Shown piece by piece: positions 41,986 to 54,500 of a stretch of DNA of 64,000 bases (the first letter of the stretch is position 1; each line of letters opens with the position of its first letter). The notes beneath the pieces are model-generated. The model saw nothing but the letters and a program-made list of their open reading frames with translations. It did not search any database and was not told the origin of the DNA. The stretch lies in the NCBI GenBank assembly GCA_950097015.1, contig CATNEN010000003.1, positions 8,785,501-8,849,500 on the forward strand, given 5' to 3'. The translations under genes and the position numbers were made by a program. Origin of the DNA: Macrostomum hystrix. Taxonomy: Eukaryota; Platyhelminthes; Macrostomidae.

Positions 41986-43799
41986 GATTAATTTAAATTA
42001 AATTAAGTACAAGTCCAGTTAACTGGACAAATAGCTGTTTGATTATTTGTCCAGTTAACCAAGTTATAATTTATAACAAAGTTATAAGGGGTTGTAGCGC
42101 TACCACAAGAACCTCTATCATTTGTAAGATAAAATAATTAACAAGCTGCAAAAAGACAGTCATTCAGATTTGAAGTGTGTATCTCAAATTATTTTCACTT
42201 ATCAGCTAATTAAAAAAATTAAACCTTTCCCATAAATTCGGTTGTTTCAGGGACTAACTTAGTTCAAGGGTATAGTTCGGTCATTGTGAGGTCAAGACTC
42301 AAGATGGCTTTCAGCAGGGCAAGAGTGGTCTTTGGGAGGATCGTTGCTCCTGCTCGTTGAAAGGGGAGAAATCCTTGGGTGGTTAACTGGTTAACCACAT
42401 GAATAATCTAACCAATAATTAAATGTGCGGAACTGCAAGATTGCCAGAGGGGCAAAAGTGTGCGCAAAACTAGCTGCAAATTAGTTTTCTCTTTTGTGCA
42501 ACTTTGTTTTTTTTGTTAATTAAAGGCATATTTTTTATGAGTTTTTGGTCTATTTTTTACATCTCCATATTCTCTGATTTTCTATTCTTCTACTCAGGGC
42601 TTTTTTCTTTCTTTTCTTTTTTCTTCTTCTCTTCTACTCTCATTTTTTTCTTTTTTACTGTCCCTGTTTTTCTCTTCTACTCTCTCTGTTTTTTATTATT
42701 GAAATCTCATAGCAGAAAGAGCCTTTGTCTTTTCATAAGATGAATACTTTCATAGTCAATCTGTTTCTAAATCAAATCAGTTCTATTAGCTGGTATTCTA
42801 GTAGCAAGTGGTCATAATTGTGATTTGCAATTGTGACTTCTTTTAATGTTTCACATTTCTATTTTCTATAAAAACTATATCACCAAGTATCCTGAATCAT
42901 TGTATTTGATCTGAAAAGTGTATTTAATCCTCTCAAACTATCCTCTCAAGCTACAATATATGCCACCTTTTGGTTCAAAACAAAGTTACACAGCTGGCTG
43001 AGATTCTGGATGTTGCATCTGTGTAGGATTATCCATCAGCAGGCTTTAAAGCAATTATATATACTTAAATTTACAGATGTTACAATGTACCACTTCATGT
43101 AAAACTGAGACAGATTAAGTCCATTTATATTTTCTTATTCTGGACTGAAGACCAGATTATAATGGCTTTATAGCCTATGGTTTGTTGTCTCATTTGTAAC
43201 TTTGTATCTTATAGTAAAAAATACATTTCAAATGTTTTAGAATAGCAAAGACTTTTGTGAGATTTTAAGATTTATTTAATTGTTTTTTTAAATTAATTGT
43301 AAAAATCTTGGTAACTCTAAAAATAGTCTTACACTTTTTTAATTGGTCAAAAAAAAATAAAGTCATGGCCATTTTGGTGCTAAAATACATATTTAAATCT
43401 GATTATACTTTATGGTCTATAATCTTTTAACCAGAAATTGTTTTATGCTTTTTTGTAAGATCATATATATTTAGTCAAATATATCATAAGTGGGGTCTCA
43501 TTTAAGCATTAGTCTTCTTCTTATAAATAAAAATGTTCTATTTTTTACTTTAAATAAGATTCTAATTTATCACTACAATTTACTATAAATTGTTATTGCA
43601 ATTCACCTTCTGTTATTTCTAGTGTCATTTTTTTATTCTCAAATTAATTAATTTTTTCTTGTTTTTCACTTACATTAATACTAATGTACCAATACTATGT
43701 ACTAATTCTATTCATAATACTTTAGAAATACTTCAAGGTCTTGTGAGCTTTAGGCCTAGTATCCCAAAAAGCTAAAGTGTGGGGGTGTTGCCAGCAGTC
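41986..43799. other. Long AT-rich gap
   Basis: No gene or mobile element recognised. It includes a pyrimidine-rich TTCTTTTCT stretch (42590-42680) and, near 42000-42055, a small inverted repeat around CCAGTTAACTGGACAAATA and TTTGTCCAGTTAACC that may be a foldback remnant. Confidence 0.45.
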
Positions 43800-45110
43800 G
43801 CCCATGTTGTTGCTAGGATAGCATTAGTGTGCTGGCTTGGCTTTTAGAGAAAAGATGGATGCCTTGAGGATAACAGGAGGGTTGGTCCAGCTCCTCTTGT
43901 ATTTGTGTCTGTTAGATGACTCCACTGCTGAAGCCATTCTCCACCCTTATAGAGCCAGACATGGGAACAATGATGTCCAGGTCAGGGCAAGTCTTGGAAA
44001 TGAGCTGTTGGGCAAGTTGGATGTTGTCAGCTGCATTAGGTTTTTCTGACTTTGCTGGCAATGATGCAGGTCTTGCTTCCTGCGCTCGAGGGAAGCTGGT
44101 CCAGCATCTCTTTCACTAAGTTGATGCCAAGCAGGTCTGCTTTCGAGAGGCAGGAGCGAGCCTTGGCTCTACAGCTGGCCCAGGTGAGCCATTGCTGGCA
44201 GCATTTGTTTTGTTCTCAGCTAATAGGTGTCTGGAAGAGTTTGCTGTGAGGTAGAGCCAATGGTCCAGCATGGTTGTCCAGAGCGTGTTACAGAGTTTGT
44301 GAATGCCCTCGAGTCCGCTTTCTCACCGCAGAGCCTCCTTGGGTTTGGCTCCGGTAAAGATGCGCTTGGCGCAGACGGCTTGGTTTTAGATAGTGCTACT
44401 GATCCAGGGCGTCCAGGCGCAGGTGCCATATACCATTCTGCTCCTAATCAGTGCGATATTGGTGGTGTGCACTAGATCTGTCTCAGCCTCAGGCCTGACT
44501 TGCCAGCAAGTTTCTGCAGCAGGTTTAGCCATTGCCTGCAGGCTCGGATGATGTCGGCGTGTCTGGTAAAATTTAGACAGCTGTCGAAGATCAGGCCGAG
44601 GATTGCAGCGGGTGACGGTTGATGAGGCTGCGCTGGCCGGTGGTCGGGTTGCTGTCATTCGACTACAGGGTCAGCAAGAATTTTCTTGCTGCCGCCTGGC
44701 CTAGCATTGACGGGCGCGGACCTTGCTGGCGATGACCTTGGCGTGAACATTCATCATAATGTTTGCTTTGGCCCTGTCGGCTCCTGCCCTGGTGTTCCAG
44801 CGGTTGCCCACTGATGTGCGAAGGGCCACTTACTTTAAGCTGCTTAAGTCTTTTCCACATCTGGTGTGTGACGTTGTCTTCCGGGTGCTGACGCAGTGTT
44901 CTTGTGTCCGCTGCTGTGCGATGTCGATGATTTTGGCGTTGACGTCGATCCAGCGTGATCATTCAATGCCATCGGCTTTAATGCCAATTCAATGCCAATG
45001 CCCTCACTTTGTATCTTTCCGCTAATGTCCTCGTCAAGGAAGTCATTGGTGCGGACTGGTGGTGCGGACAATGTTGCCGACCGCATCTCTCGGCTGTGAT
45101 GATAGCGTAA
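43800..45110 (-). other. GC-richer block with decayed coding character, unrecognised
   Basis: Base composition changes sharply from the AT-rich flanks. The minus strand gives several protein-like but interrupted stretches (for example KSGLRLR, LAQQLISKTCPDLDI and VNAKIIDIA in different frames). This looks like an old coding sequence, most likely a decayed mobile element. I do not recognise a domain, and no terminal repeats or long intact frame are visible. Confidence 0.35.
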
Positions 45111-45939
45111 CGTATTCGTCGTTCTTTAGATAATAATTGCCTTTAAAAGAAATTGTATTACGTTCTATTTAAATTACTGTAGTACATACTGGCAGTAGCA
45201 TATTAGGATTCAATATTTTCTTCTTGTAGCCAAATTAAGACATCAATCTTGCCATGAATGCTTTGATAGCTAGCTAGTCATTTTTGAGCTTTCTGTCTTA
45301 AATTCATCTCTGTCTGTCTGGATGCTGACCTAGTTAGCAGATAGATTTATCTTCTAAAAATGCTAGTCTATAGGCGAATATTTGGCTAAGGAAGTAAAGC
45401 TGCAGTCAACGGGGTGTGTGCGTGTTACTGTGACGTCAAAGGGAGGTTAAAATTATGGTTTTAAAATCGGCTGTGAGGGGCAGGGCTATTCTTCCCCTGT
45501 TTTTCAAAAGGCTTCTAGACTGCAAGATTTTATGTAATATTTTTCTAGAATCCTTCAAGGGTGAAAAAATTACATACCTCTTGTACTGGACTGAGAACGG
45601 AAGTAAGCATTTTTGTATTTCAATATCTGCTAGTTTCAATATTCTTATTGAATTTTGCAGAAATGTTGAAGCTTCCGTCCTTATTTTTAGTATTCGCTGT
45701 ATTATTAGAAAAAAACTACAATTTCGCATTCAATAGGGACTATTATTCGACATATGCTATGTTCTTTCAGTGTGTGATGAAGATTGAATAGCTAATTAGC
45801 GAAAAAAAACCGCACACACGAAACCATAAAGCACTCTGCAGATTGATGGAAGTTGGCTATGATAATAATGGCCTTTTCAATGGCCCATTTGTCCCTGCGA
45901 AAGGTCATATATAATTAGCATATGTTACGTAGTCATTAG
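45111..45939. other. Gap, nothing identified
   Basis: Short open frames on both strands around 45440-45790 overlap each other and lack protein character. Confidence 0.4.
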
Positions 45940-46170
45940 ATAAGTGGTTAGAGTAGTTAGGTCTTCAGACTTAGACCCAGAGGTCCGAAGTTTGAATTTC
46001 AGTCCAAAAAAGCGATTCACTTTCTTGAAAAAAGGCAACCTATCTTCCTAGTGCTTTCGTTCAGCTGTGTGTGGTAGAAAATTGGGTTGTTGTGAGTAGT
46101 TTGAAAGCCTCGCTGTTTAGTTTAAGCGCCGTATAAATCGCTGCTTGATGTACTCAGTTGACCTTGTACT
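45940..46170 (+). mobile_element. Probable third tRNA-derived SINE (SINE-C)
   Basis: AGTGGTTAGAGTAGTTAGG is an A-box-like start and GAAGTTTGAATTTC a degenerate B box. The body includes GGCAACCTATCTTCCTAGTG, CAGCTGTGTGTGG and AGCGCCGTATAAAT, the last a motif often seen near the 3' end of tRNA-SINEs. A fragment sharing the B-box-proximal part occurs at 47771-47845. Confidence 0.6.
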
Positions 46171-47187
46171 CTTGTTTATTCTCCCTGCACTTACCACTAA
46201 CCTCTCCTTCTTCACCTGCTCTTTCCCTGCATCCTCTGTTTTTTCCTGTGCAGGTTTGACAGTTTCTTACGCTTAACTTCTCTCTTCGTGCTTCATTTTC
46301 TCCCTATTATCATTTTTTTCACTAAAAACTGCAAACTCACTGTCAATATCAGAAAGCATAGAACTGAAAATTACTAACGAAACTAGCTAATTTGTAGGTT
46401 CCGGTAAATGAATATGTACTCTCTGCTAACAAGACTTATTTGAAACTTTCACCCTACACGCTAAACCAGTAAGGAACTAAGGCCGCGTTGATAATGTAGA
46501 AAAGGAAGAAAAAATCCAATCGATAAAGACGCATCCTGTTTGTCTAAAGGATGCAACCTGAAAATCCTGAATGCTATTTTCTCCCATCGATAATGCGGCT
46601 TCTCTTTGGCGAACTGTCGGTTCAAATTTCCTTTCCTAGTCAGTCTACTTAATCTATTCTAAACTAATCTCCGAAATTTTTCAAACCGGAGAGCTTCGAA
46701 TGAATCCTCCTTATAAATTTATGATGACTTTAGTTTGATTTATTATGGGTTCAGATAGTTTATCTCCAAACGGTTTCAAATTTTCAGAGCTTTCTATATT
46801 AAAAGCGGGAAATTTTCGCATTAAATACGGTCTGGTTATTAACGAAAGCTTCTGATTGCAAAAGTAAATAAATATTCCTCTTTAAGCCTAATTTACTTTC
46901 TCTAGATATCAGGTTACGAAATATAATGGTAGCACGTTAAAACTATTCCAATCGTACATGTTTTCTATAAATCTATATTATCTAAAATTAAGAACCATAG
47001 GCTCTGAAATTTAGCATCTTTCTTATATATATTTAGCGGTGTTTGACGTGCTGTGTTAAGAATTTCTTTAAAAAATATATACGAGAGTAACTGTTCCAAC
47101 AGGAACTTCTGTATGCATTTCAGACCTTTGCAAATAACTCGCCGCAATCAAATTAAAGCATTAAACAAGACTTTAAACTAACAAAGC
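46171..47187. other. 5' flank of the 47188 gene
   Basis: AT-rich with a pyrimidine-rich patch at 46180-46260. No promoter element I would trust. Confidence 0.4.
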
Positions 47188-49004
47188 ATGTCTCAGCAGC
47201 AGTCGTCGACAGTTCCATCTACTTGCTCAACGCCAGCTTCGGCCTCGTCGGCATCTTCAATGGAGCAGCTTCGGGGTGATCTCCATCGCCTAGTTGACCA
47301 GGCGGTGGATCGGCTCAAAGACAATCTGTCAGCGCAGCGAGACGCCGAAATTGATCGTCTAACTAGATGCAACTCTCGCTTGGCGGCCCTGTTAAGTCAC
47401 GAGCGTTCGGTTACTAAGCATCAGGCTCAACAGTTGCGTATTCTGCGCGACACTAGCAATCACCATGGCAACGATGCTGAGCCAGCAACGGTAGCTGCTC
47501 TCTTGCCAACAGCGCGCAAGTGAGTAAAATATTTTTGAGGGGCACAAGCCTTGTGTTTGGAGCGTCGGACTCATGACTTGAAGGTCGGGAGTTCGATTCC
47601 CGGCTACGCTAAAAACTGTTTGTGTCCTTTAGCAAGAAACATAGCTCTGCATTGTTTCAGCTCACCCAGCTGAGAAGTGTGTACCAGCATTAGCAGGGGG
47701 AATTAAGGGTATGTGTGGCGTCCCCTCCAGTCCATAGACTGAACAGCCGTACCCAGCCTTCAGGTGTGCCGCATCTGAAGGTCAGAAGTTCGAAATCTCA
47801 GTCTAAGGGAGACAATTAGTCTTCTTAAACAAGGCACCCAATACCACATAGCAATAGGTGCGATTGAACCTGTCTGAACTGAAACTGTCTCTTTTACAGG
47901 CGACGGAAGTGCGACTTGTCCGACTCTTCGATGTCTATGGCCAAAACCAGCGTCGCTCAAACCGCAGCTGGTGCCGCTCGTCGCGATGTCAGCGTTCAGC
48001 GTCACAAGAGACGCCGAACTCAACCTGCGGCCGTTCCTTCGTCTGTAGACGACAAAAAGTTTGTTGCCGCAGTCATTTCTAGAAGATCGTCTCGACGTTC
48101 AACGGCCGCTTATTCGTCCACCTCGTCGATGGAAGAGCCAGAAGACGAGTCTACACTGACAGATGCAGAGGATATTGTCGGAAATTATTCCGCCACAGAA
48201 TTGGATAACGAGAGCAGCAGTGCCTGCAATCGACTCGGCATTCAGTTGAGTCCCCCATCGCGTCTACTAGCTCCGCCTAAGCCAGCGAAGGCCATTGGTG
48301 GCCGTCGTCATTCAGCCAAAGCTGTCATTGTCAATCATCGCGATGATCTTCTATTGAATACAACCGGTGCTAGCGTTGTCACAATTCCAGCTAAGAAGCA
48401 GCAACAGCAACAGCAACAGCAGAAGCAACCAGTATCCAGTGCTGGTTCAAGCAATCTATCAATGTCGTCCAGTATTGCTGCTGACAATACTAGCCAGCTG
48501 AATGATGCTGTTGGCAATTTTCAACAGTTGGATAGTACCACTGTCATGCCAGTACATGATAAGCGCAGCACTAGGAGACAGTCTTCCTCCAGTGGTGGAG
48601 CTGCTGCTAATGCTGGTCTGGACGAGAACCGACCAAAACTTGGCGGTTCGCCAACTCATACTGTTTCTCGTAAGCAACAGCAGCAGCAGCAGCAGCAGAA
48701 GCAGCCGGTGTTTAAGCCTCCCCTACCGCCAGCCAGATTTGGCCCGTCTGTAAACAAGAAAGTGTCTAGTAGCAGTAGTGCCGCTGCCACAGCCACTGCA
48801 ACATCGTCAATGCCAACTGCAACTGCTAGTACAGCCGCTATGTTGTCGCCTCTCTATTGCTCAACTCTGCGCGTGAATTCGCGAGATTTCGATCCGGAGT
48901 CTGACAAACCGATTCCTACTAAACCGCCTGTACCTTCTGCTCGAAAGAGAGAATCAGCCAATGCTAGCGGAGGCAACAATGGCCTAGTTACAACAGCAAG
49001 CTAA
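47188..49004 (+). CDS. Unrecognised low-complexity protein, two exons
   Basis: Exon 1 runs 47188-47519 and exon 2 47900-49004; the join AA|G CGA CGG keeps frame, with donor GTGAGT and acceptor cttttacag. About 478 residues. Exon 1 has a Ser/Thr/Ala-rich start and a helical, coiled-coil-like segment (MEQLRGDLHRLVDQAVDRLK, then DAEIDRLTRCNSRLAALLSH). Exon 2 is basic then Ser-rich, with an acidic patch (EEPEDESTLTDAEDIVG), two polyGln runs, polyAla and a PSARKRE-type C-terminus. ATG 47188 (AGCATGTCT) is the first in frame. I recognise no domain and would not assign a function; composition suggests a disordered nuclear or cytoskeletal adaptor. The intron holds SINE-B and SINE-C pieces. A polyadenylation signal follows at 49224. 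Confidence 0.7.
47545..47770 (+). mobile_element. tRNA-Met-derived SINE (SINE-B), 3' truncated
   Basis: The head GGAGCGTCGGACTCATGACT, TTGAAGGTC and GGGAGTTCGATTCCC is followed by the body TGTGTCCTTTAGCAAG, ACCAGCATTAGC, GTGGCGTCCCC and AACAGCCGTACCCAGCC, then stops at GCCGCATCTGAAGG. It lies in the intron of the 47188 gene, same strand. Confidence 0.88.
47771..47845 (+). repeat. SINE-C fragment
   Basis: GAAGTTCGAAATCTCAGTC, then CTTCTTAAACAAGGCACCCA parallels GAAGTTTGAATTTCAGTC, then CTTTCTTGAAAAAAGGCAACC of the SINE-C copy at 45940. It joins the SINE-B copy directly, so one inserted into or recombined with the other. Confidence 0.55.
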
Positions 49005-49809
49005 ATAATAACTAAATAATCTACGAATATGACAATTGTTTTGCTAATTAAACCTCTGTACTTACTCTTCGTCTTAATCTATTTAAATAGCCTAGAGTAC
49101 TTGGGTTCTAATTAACTAAAAGCATATTACCTCTGTTTATAAAATTTATATTTATAACCTCTGTGCAACTAATTTCAATTGTAATCAAACGATTCCTATA
49201 CTTATGTACTATTATTTATTTTCAATAAAATTTATCAATTGATTACTGTAAATATAATGCTAATGAAACAAACCAATATGTACTTTTCAATTCTACACCT
49301 ATTAATTTCAGTATAAGCACGCATTTTAACCTGCCTAATATATTTTATTTGTGTTGTACAACTGCAATGCATTTTTTACCTCGTCTCTTACTTTTAAACT
49401 GTTAGTTTAAAAACACGTAATCTGTATTTATTTCATTTTTTTCTACTGCACTTAAAAGCTTAGCTCTATTGTTTTGCTTTTCGTATTGTCATTCTGTGAG
49501 CATTTTTCGTCACTATCAGCTCATGTTTACTCATTAGCTATTATTATTACGGTTACAGTTTAAAGTTTTTTCTTCGACGGGTAATTTTAAACAATGTTCT
49601 CTTTCTTAGAAATCAATTTTACCTTAAAGTGTGCCAGAAATATAAAAATAAACTGAATTCTTTCCTATTTCGAGGGGGATAACATTAGTGTACTTTTAGA
49701 CTTTTTTATTTAGTGTTTGACAATTTTAGAATCATATTTTTAGCTCGGATAACAATGTAATTACCTTAAAGTATACGAGATATTTATAATTAAAAAAAAT
49801 TAAAAATCT
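49005..49809. other. 3' flank of the 47188 gene
   Basis: Very AT-rich; contains the AATAAA at 49224-49229 and otherwise nothing recognised. Confidence 0.5.
49224..49229 (+). promoter_or_regulatory. Polyadenylation signal AATAAA
   Basis: Located 220 nt after the stop of the 47188 gene in an AT-rich 3' flank; the most likely transcript end for that gene. Confidence 0.5.
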
Positions 49810-50980
49810 CAGGGGTCGGCAAACTCCGACCCGCTGGCCAGATGCGGCCCTCGAAGCTCCCAAATCCGGCCCGTTGCCCCTTCCGACATCTATAGTGTCC
49901 TGTTTCATCTTTCCCGTGTCTCATCTCTCCCGTGTCTCATCTCTCCCGTGTCTCATCTCTCCCGTGTCTCATCTCTCCCCTGTCTCATCTCTCCCCTGTC
50001 TCATCCCCCCTGTCTCATCTCTCCCCTGTATTATCTCTCCAGTGTATCATCTCTCCCCTGTCTCATTCCTCCCCTGTCTCATCTCTCCCCCCATTTATCT
50101 CTCCCGTGTCTCATCTCTCTCGTGTCTCATCTCTTCCCGTGCCTGATATCTCCTGTGTCTCATCTCTCTTGTGCCTTATCTCTCCCGTGTCTGATATCTC
50201 CCGTGTCTTATCTCTCCCGTGTCTGATATCTCCCGTGTCTTATCTCTCCCGTGTCTGATACCTCCAGAGTCATATCTCTCTCGTGTCCCATCTCTCCTGT
50301 GTCTTATCTCTCTCGTGTCTCATCTCTTCTCGTGCCTGATATCTCCTGTATCTCATCTCTCTTGTGCCTTATCTCTCCCGTGTCTTATCTCTCCCGTGTC
50401 TTATTTCTCCCGTGTCTGAAATCTCCAGTGTCATATCTCTCTCGTGTCCTATCTCTCCTGTGTCTTATCTCTCTCGTGTCCCATCTCTCCCGTGTCTCAT
50501 CTCTCCTGTATCTCATCTCTCCCGTGTCCCATCTCTCCTGTGTCTCATCTCTCCCGTGTCTCATCTCTCCCGTGTCTCATCTCTCCCGTGTCTCATCTCT
50601 GCCGTGTCTCATCTCTCCCGTGTCTCATCTCTCCCGTGTCTCATCTCACTCGTGTCTCATCTCTCCCGTGTCTCATCTCACTCGTGTCTCATCTCTCCCG
50701 TGTCCCATCTCTCCTGTGTCTCATCTCTCCCGTGTCTCATCTCTCCCGTGTCTCATCTCTCCCGTGTCTCATCTCTCCCGTGTCTCATCTCTCCCGTGTC
50801 TCATCTCTCCTGTGTCTCATCTCTCCTGTGTCTCATCTCTCCCGTGTCCCATCTCTCCCGTGTCTCATCTCTCCCGTGTCTCATCTCTCCCCTATGTCAT
50901 ACTTCTACAGTCAATGCGGCCCACTGTCGTCTTTTAGGTTCTGTCTTTGGCCCGCTAGCTAATAAGCTTGCTGACCCCTG
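49810..50980. mobile_element. hAT-type MITE with minisatellite interior
   Basis: The left end is CAGGGGTCGGCAAACT; the reverse complement of the right end is CAGGGGTCAGCAAGCT. CAGGGGTCGGCAAA is a well-known hAT terminus. Sub-terminal GC-rich arms (ACCCGCTGGCCAGATGCGGC on the left; GCGGCCCACTGTCGTC and TTTGGCCCGCTAGC on the right) correspond to the 250-bp element at 29249-29498. Nearly the whole interior (about 49911-50900) is a 16-bp tandem array. No transposase. I could not see an 8-bp target duplication. Confidence 0.82.
49911..50900. repeat. 16-bp minisatellite inside hAT-type MITE
   Basis: About 61 copies of CTCTCCCGTGTCTCAT. The left third is variable (CCCCTG, CCAGTGTATC, CTGATATCTCC); the right third is nearly homogeneous. 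Reverse complement ATGAGACACGGGAGAG against ATGAGACAGGGGAGAG at 10270-11260. Confidence 0.96.
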
Positions 50981-51592
50981 CAGTCAATCTTCCATGAAAA
51001 CAGTTGATAAATTTGATTAAATAAGAAATGAAAAATTTATTCAATTTTATATACATTATTGAGGCAGTTAGATTTGAGGTAGAAATATAGACAGACCTGT
51101 CATACAGATTGTGTATATTTTTTATACAACTATCAGCTTCAGTTAGAAGTTCTTTTACCCCACCCAAACATGCACCCTAGTTCTCTTTTCTTCATCCTAA
51201 CTGTAGGCGTCTTTTTACCCCCCTCTGTAGGGATATTTTCCCCCGCATTTTAGGCTTTTTTCTGAAGTGGGCCATTTTTCCTTCTCCTTCTTCTGAATAC
51301 TCTGTGGCAGATTTTTGAGTAGGTGGGAAAATTTTCTCCGTCTTCTCGCTAGTCTTCGGTGTTTTTTTCTAACTCGAAAAGAACCACGATAGCTCCGCTC
51401 TGATTGGCTAGCCAATAAAAAATCTTCTGACAACTTTTCTCTCTGCTATCTGAATGTAATGCAATTTTCTGTTAACGTTATCTGTCTCAAGTATATATCG
51501 TGTATGTAGAGGCTGGGGATTTAGGCGATTCATACAAAAATATCAAGAATTCGTGTACTAAAAACCCTTATCTACGCAATGCTCCAGCAACA
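50981..51592. other. PSMB4 upstream region
   Basis: Between the MITE and the PSMB4 start. A short frame on minus (51215-51433) is Arg/Lys/Ser-rich and has no support as a gene. The core promoter is not evident. Confidence 0.45.
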
Positions 51593-54500
51593 ATGTCTAC
51601 CAGTTTCTTCAACGCCGCCGGTTCTTCAGCAATGGACACCTTTGTCGATTCGAATCCGGGACGTCAGCGTACTCTGCAACCAATCACCACTGGCAGCAGC
51701 GTGCTGGCTATTAAATTCAATGCCGGAGTACTTCTAGTGGCTGACACGCTTGGCTCCTACGGTTCCCTGGCTAAATTTCGTTCATTTCCAAGAGTTCTGC
51801 GCGTTAACGATTCCACTGTGGCTGCGGCTAGCGGAGATTTGGCCGATATGCAGTTTCTCAATAATCTGGTTGAAAATCACGGCATTGACGAGGGTGAGAC
51901 TATTGTGATTTTCTTCTGTTACAATTTTTTGCTTTATTTTGTTTATTTAATGTTAAATACTAATTTAGGACTGCTCATGTTCGAGGTCATTCAGAACTTA
52001 TTATGATACTTAAGTCATTCAGGATTTCTCATGATCACAATCATTCAAGACTGTTCATAATCAGTCATTCAGGATTTCTCATGATCACAATCATTCAAGA
52101 CTGCTCATAATCAATCCTTTAATGCTGCTCATAATCAGTCATTCTAGAGCTGCTCATAATCAATCCTTTAATGCTGCTCATAATCAGTCATTCAGAGCTG
52201 CTCATAATCAGCCATTCAGAGCTGCTCATAATCAGCCATTCAGAGCTGCTCATAATCAGTCATTCAGAGCTGCTCATAATCAGTCATTCAGAGCTGCTCA
52301 TAATCAGTCATTCAGAGCTGCTCATAATCAGCCATTCAGAGCTGCTCATAATCAGCCATTCAGAGCTGCTCATAATCAGTCATTCAGAGCTGCTCATAAT
52401 CAGTCATCTAGAGCTGCTCATAATCAGTCATTCAGAGCTGCTCATAATCAGCCATTCAGAGCTGCTCATAATCAGTCATTCAGAGCTGCTCATAATTAGT
52501 CATTCAGAGCTGCTCATAATCAGCCATTCAGAGCTGCTCATAATCAGTCATTAAGGCTGCTCATAATCAGCCATTCAGAGCTGCTCATAATCAGTCATTC
52601 AGAGCTGCTCATAATCAGTCATCTAGAGCTGCTCATAATCAGCCATTCAGAGCTGCTCATAATCAGTCATTAAGGCTGCTCATAATCAGTCATTCAGAGC
52701 TGCTCATAATCAGTCATTAAGGCTGCTCATAATCAGCCATTCAGAGCTGCTCATAATCAGTCATTCAGAGCTGCTCATAATCAGTCATCTAGAGCTGCTC
52801 ATAATCAGCCATTCAGAGCTGCTCATAATCAGTCATTAAGGCTGCTCATAATCAGCCATTCAGAGCTGCTCATAATCAGTCATTCAGAGCTGCTCATAAT
52901 CAGTCATTAAGGCTGCTCATAATCAGTCATTAAGGCTGCTCATAATCAGTCATTCAGAGTTGCTCATAATCAGCCATTCAGAGCTGCTCATAATCAGTCA
53001 TTCAGAGCTGCTCATAATCAGTCATTCAGAGCTGCTCATAATCAGCCATTCAGAGCTGCTCATAATCAGTCATTCAGAGTTGCTCATAATCAGTCATTCA
53101 GAGTTGCTCATAATCAGTCATTCAGAGCTGCTCATAATCAGTCATTCAGAGTTGCTCATAATCAGTCATTCAGAGCTGCTCATAATCAGCCATTCAGAGC
53201 TGCTCATAATCAGTCATTCAGAGCTGCTCATAATCAGTCATTCAGAGTTGCTCATAATCAGCCATTCAGAGCTGCTCATAATCAGTCATTCAGAGCTGCT
53301 CATAATCAGTCATTCAGAGCTGCTCATAATCAGTCATTCAAAGCTGCTCATAATCAGTCATTCAGAGCTGCTCATAATCAGCCATTCAGAGCTGCTCATA
53401 ATCAGTCATTCAGAGCTGCTCATAATCAGCCATTCTGAGCTGCTCATAATCAGCCATTCAGAGCTGCTCATAATCAGTCATTCTAGAGCTGCTCATAATC
53501 AGTCATTCAGAGCTGCTCATAATCAGCCATTCAGAGCTGCTCATAATCAGCCATTCAGAGCTGCTCATAATCAGTCATTAAGGCTGCTCATAATCAGTCA
53601 TTCAGAGCTGCTCATAATCAGCCATTCAGAGCTGCTCATAATCAGTCATTCAGAGTTGCTCATAATCAGTCATTCAGAGCTGCTCATAATCAGTCATTCA
53701 AAGCTGCTTATAATCAGTCATTCAGAGCTGCTCATAATCAGTCATTCAGAGCTGCTCATAATCAGTCATTCAGAGTTGCTCATAATCAGTCATTCAGAGC
53801 TGCTCATAATCAGTCATTCAGAGCTGCTCATAATCAGTCATTCAGAGCTGCTCATAATCAGCCATTCAGAGCTGCTCATAATCAGTCATTCAGAGCTGCT
53901 CATAATCAGTCATTCAGAGCTGCTCATAATCAGTCATTCAGAGCTGCTCATAATCAGCCATTCAGAGCTGCTCATAATCAGCCATTCAGAGCTGCTCATA
54001 ATCAGTCATTCAGAGCTGCTCATAATTAGTCATTCAGAGCTGCTCATAATCAGCCATTCAGAGCTGCTCATAATCAGTCATTAAGGCTGCTCATAATCAG
54101 CCATTCAGAGCTGCTCATAATCAGTCATTCAGAGCTGCTCATAATCAGTCATCTAGAGCTGCTCATAATCAGCCATTCAGAGCTGCTCATAATCAGTCAT
54201 TAAGGCTGCTCATAATCAGTCATTCAGAGCTGCTCATAATCAGTCATTAAGGCTGCTCATAATCAGCCATTCAGAGCTGCTCATAATCAGTCATTCAGAG
54301 CTGCTCATAATCAGTCATCTAGAGCTGCTCATAATCAGCCATTCAGAGCTGCTCATAATCAGTCATTAAGGCTGCTCATAATCAGCCATTCAGAGCTGCT
54401 CATAATCAGTCATTCAGAGCTGCTCATAATCAGTCATTAAGGCTGCTCATAATCAGTCATTAAGGCTGCTCATAATCAGTCATTCAGAGTTGCTCATAAT

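Noticed and set aside
45436-45791. Overlapping frames on both strands
   Set aside because: No codon bias, domain or splice support; expected by chance in this composition.
49874-51020. Several Ser/Leu/Cys-rich frames up to 228 codons
   Set aside because: Artefacts of the 16-bp array inside the hAT-type MITE.
51215-51433. Basic 72-codon frame upstream of PSMB4 on minus
   Set aside because: Composition-driven, no homology recognised and no transcript signals.
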